Source: Candidatus Hecatellales archaeon | GTDB lineage: Archaea; Thermoproteota; Bathyarchaeia; Hecatellales; Hecatellaceae | Direction of reading: 5' to 3' | NCBI GenBank assembly: GCA_003662485.1 | Contig: QMYD01000010.1 | Span: forward strand, 1 to 14,385 | Length of the DNA stretch: 14,385 nt | Shown here: in pieces, positions 13,397-14,385 of the stretch | How positions within the stretch are numbered: position 1 is the stretch's first letter | Layout: each line of letters starts with the position of its first letter | Notes under the pieces: generated by a model | The model's database searches: none | What the model saw: the letters and a program-made list of their open reading frames with translations, nothing else | What the model was told of the DNA's origin: nothing | Position numbers and translations under genes: made by a program

Positions 13397-14385
13397 TTGT
13401 CTGGGAAAGAAAGGCTGGTAGTAGACTTTAGAGAGGTTGGAAGGGAGCATGTTCCACTGGTAGGCGGGAAGGTAGCGAACCTAGGTGAAATGCTAAGTAT
13501 AGGTATACCCGTCCCACCAGGCTTCGCCATAACCGCCCACGCTTACAGGAGATTCGTGGAGGAAACAGGACTCCAAGAGAAGATTTTCAAGCTTATCAGG
13601 GAGTCTGGCATTAAGCCAAGCTCCCCTGAAGCCTACACCACTGTTTCCGAGAAGATTAGGAAGCTCGTAGAGGATACACCTATGCCCGAATACCTGAAGA
13701 AGGAAATCTTGGAAGCCTACCGGAGGCTTTCCAAAAGCCTTGGCTTGAAAAACGTTTTGGTGGCGGTGAGGAGTAGTGCTACGGCTGAAGACCTACCCGA
13801 CGCCAGCTTCGCAGGCCAGCATGAAACCTACCTAAACGTTTCCGGGGAGGAAAACCTGTTAAAAAGTGTTCAGAAATGCTGGAGCAGCCTGTATACGCCT
13901 AGGGCCATCTTCTACAGGGAGCAGAAGGGCTTCGAGCATGGGAAAGTCTACATTAGCGTGGCCGTTCAGAAGATGGTTAACAGCAGGGTTGCAGGCGTCA
14001 TGTTCACGATAAACCCAACCACAGGTGATCAAAGCCAAATTGTTATTGAGGGAAGTTGGGGTCTAGGCGAAGCCGTGGTCTCCGGAAGCGTAACCCCAGA
14101 CCACTACGTGGTGGACAAGGAAACCCTCCAAATCCTCGAAAAGAAGATAGCGAGAAAACATATGGAAATCGTTAGAGACCCCAAAACGGGTGAAAACGTT
14201 CACTTGGAGGTCCCCCCAGACAGGCAGGAGCAGCCCTGCCTAACCGACGAGGAAATCAAGTATTTAGCCCAGCTCGCCAAAAAGATCGAACAACACTACG
14301 GGACACCCCAAGACATTGAATGGGCCATAGACAGGGATTTACCCTACCCCGAAAACATTTTCATAGTGCAGTCTAGGGCTGAAAC
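13397..14385 (+). CDS. ppsA: Phosphoenolpyruvate synthase, N-terminal part, runs off window
   Basis: PEP synthase turns pyruvate, ATP and water into PEP, AMP and phosphate, the first committed step of sugar synthesis from pyruvate. The 329 codons seen cover the N-terminal ATP-binding (ATP-grasp) domain. The signs are VPLVGGKVANLGEML, then IPVPPGFAITAHAYRRF, the family signature RSSATAEDLPDASFAGQ starting at R125, MFTINPTTGD, EGSWGLGEAVVSGSVTPD (from E218), DIEWAID, and IVQSRAE at the right edge. The family is about 750-820 residues, so the swivelling phosphohistidine and PEP-binding domains lie outside the window. The start is TTG, with GGGTGG nine bases upstream. The frame is open with no break. 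It follows AOR-HPS on the same strand. The first residues align with family N-termini, so this start is fairly secure. Confidence 0.95.
   Translation, partial: MSGKERLVVDFREVGREHVPLVGGKVANLGEMLSIGIPVPPGFAITAHAYRRFVEETGLQEKIFKLIRESGIKPSSPEAYTTVSEKIRKLVEDTPMPEYLKKEILEAYRRLSKSLGLKNVLVAVRSSATAEDLPDASFAGQHETYLNVSGEENLLKSVQKCWSSLYTPRAIFYREQKGFEHGKVYISVAVQKMVNSRVAGVMFTINPTTGDQSQIVIEGSWGLGEAVVSGSVTPDHYVVDKETLQILEKKIARKHMEIVRDPKTGENVHLEVPPDRQEQPCLTDEEIKYLAQLAKKIEQHYGTPQDIEWAIDRDLPYPENIFIVQSRAE

Noticed and set aside
1..14385. Mobile elements, CRISPR arrays, integrase sites or genomic island borders
   Set aside because: No transposase, repeat-spacer pattern or terminal repeats; codon use and the AAGCTT habit look uniform across the window.

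Overview
This window looks like chromosomal DNA of an anaerobic, probably thermophilic archaeon. The evidence is an archaeal-type ATP-dependent DNA ligase, a tungstopterin aldehyde:ferredoxin oxidoreductase (AOR) module, a 3-hexulose-6-phosphate synthase (HPS) module, a PEP synthase, AT-rich TATA-like boxes about 25-35 bases before several genes, and many TTG starts preceded by GGTG/GGAGG-type ribosome sites. Heavy AGG/AAG codon use and purine-rich coding strands fit a thermophile. I cannot fix the lineage by eye; a member of the TACK archaea (for example Bathyarchaeia-like) is a guess. I see no mobile element, CRISPR array, tRNA or rRNA.

Layout. Left part: a long SMC chromosome-organisation ATPase on the minus strand (1-3428, cut at the left edge before its C-terminus). 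It diverges from a plus-strand pair: an M24 Xaa-Pro-type peptidase (3573-4658) and a homocitrate/isopropylmalate-synthase-family enzyme with a C-terminal RAM-like effector domain (4698-6143). Middle: a 184-base gap with a promoter and a GC-rich, apparently structured leader, then a TrkA-type K+ channel regulator (6328-6981). This meets tail to tail the TrkH K+ transporter (6978-8429, minus). TrkH is the last gene of a minus-strand cluster that reads nitroreductase (10270-10791), DNA ligase (8463-10229), TrkH. Right part: a compact 56-base divergent promoter leads to an 824-residue fusion of a complete AOR with a complete HPS (10848-13322), followed by the first 329 codons of PEP synthase (13397 to the right edge).

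The most interesting item is the AOR-HPS fusion. In archaea without an oxidative pentose phosphate pathway, HPS acting in reverse makes ribulose 5-phosphate and releases formaldehyde. A fused AOR could oxidise that formaldehyde to formate and reduce ferredoxin. This is a functional parallel to known Fae-HPS fusions, in which the released formaldehyde is captured by a pterin. The PEP synthase next door fits a sugar-making (gluconeogenic) setting. Second in interest is the structured leader before trkA, whose possible pairings are mutually exclusive and include the ribosome site.
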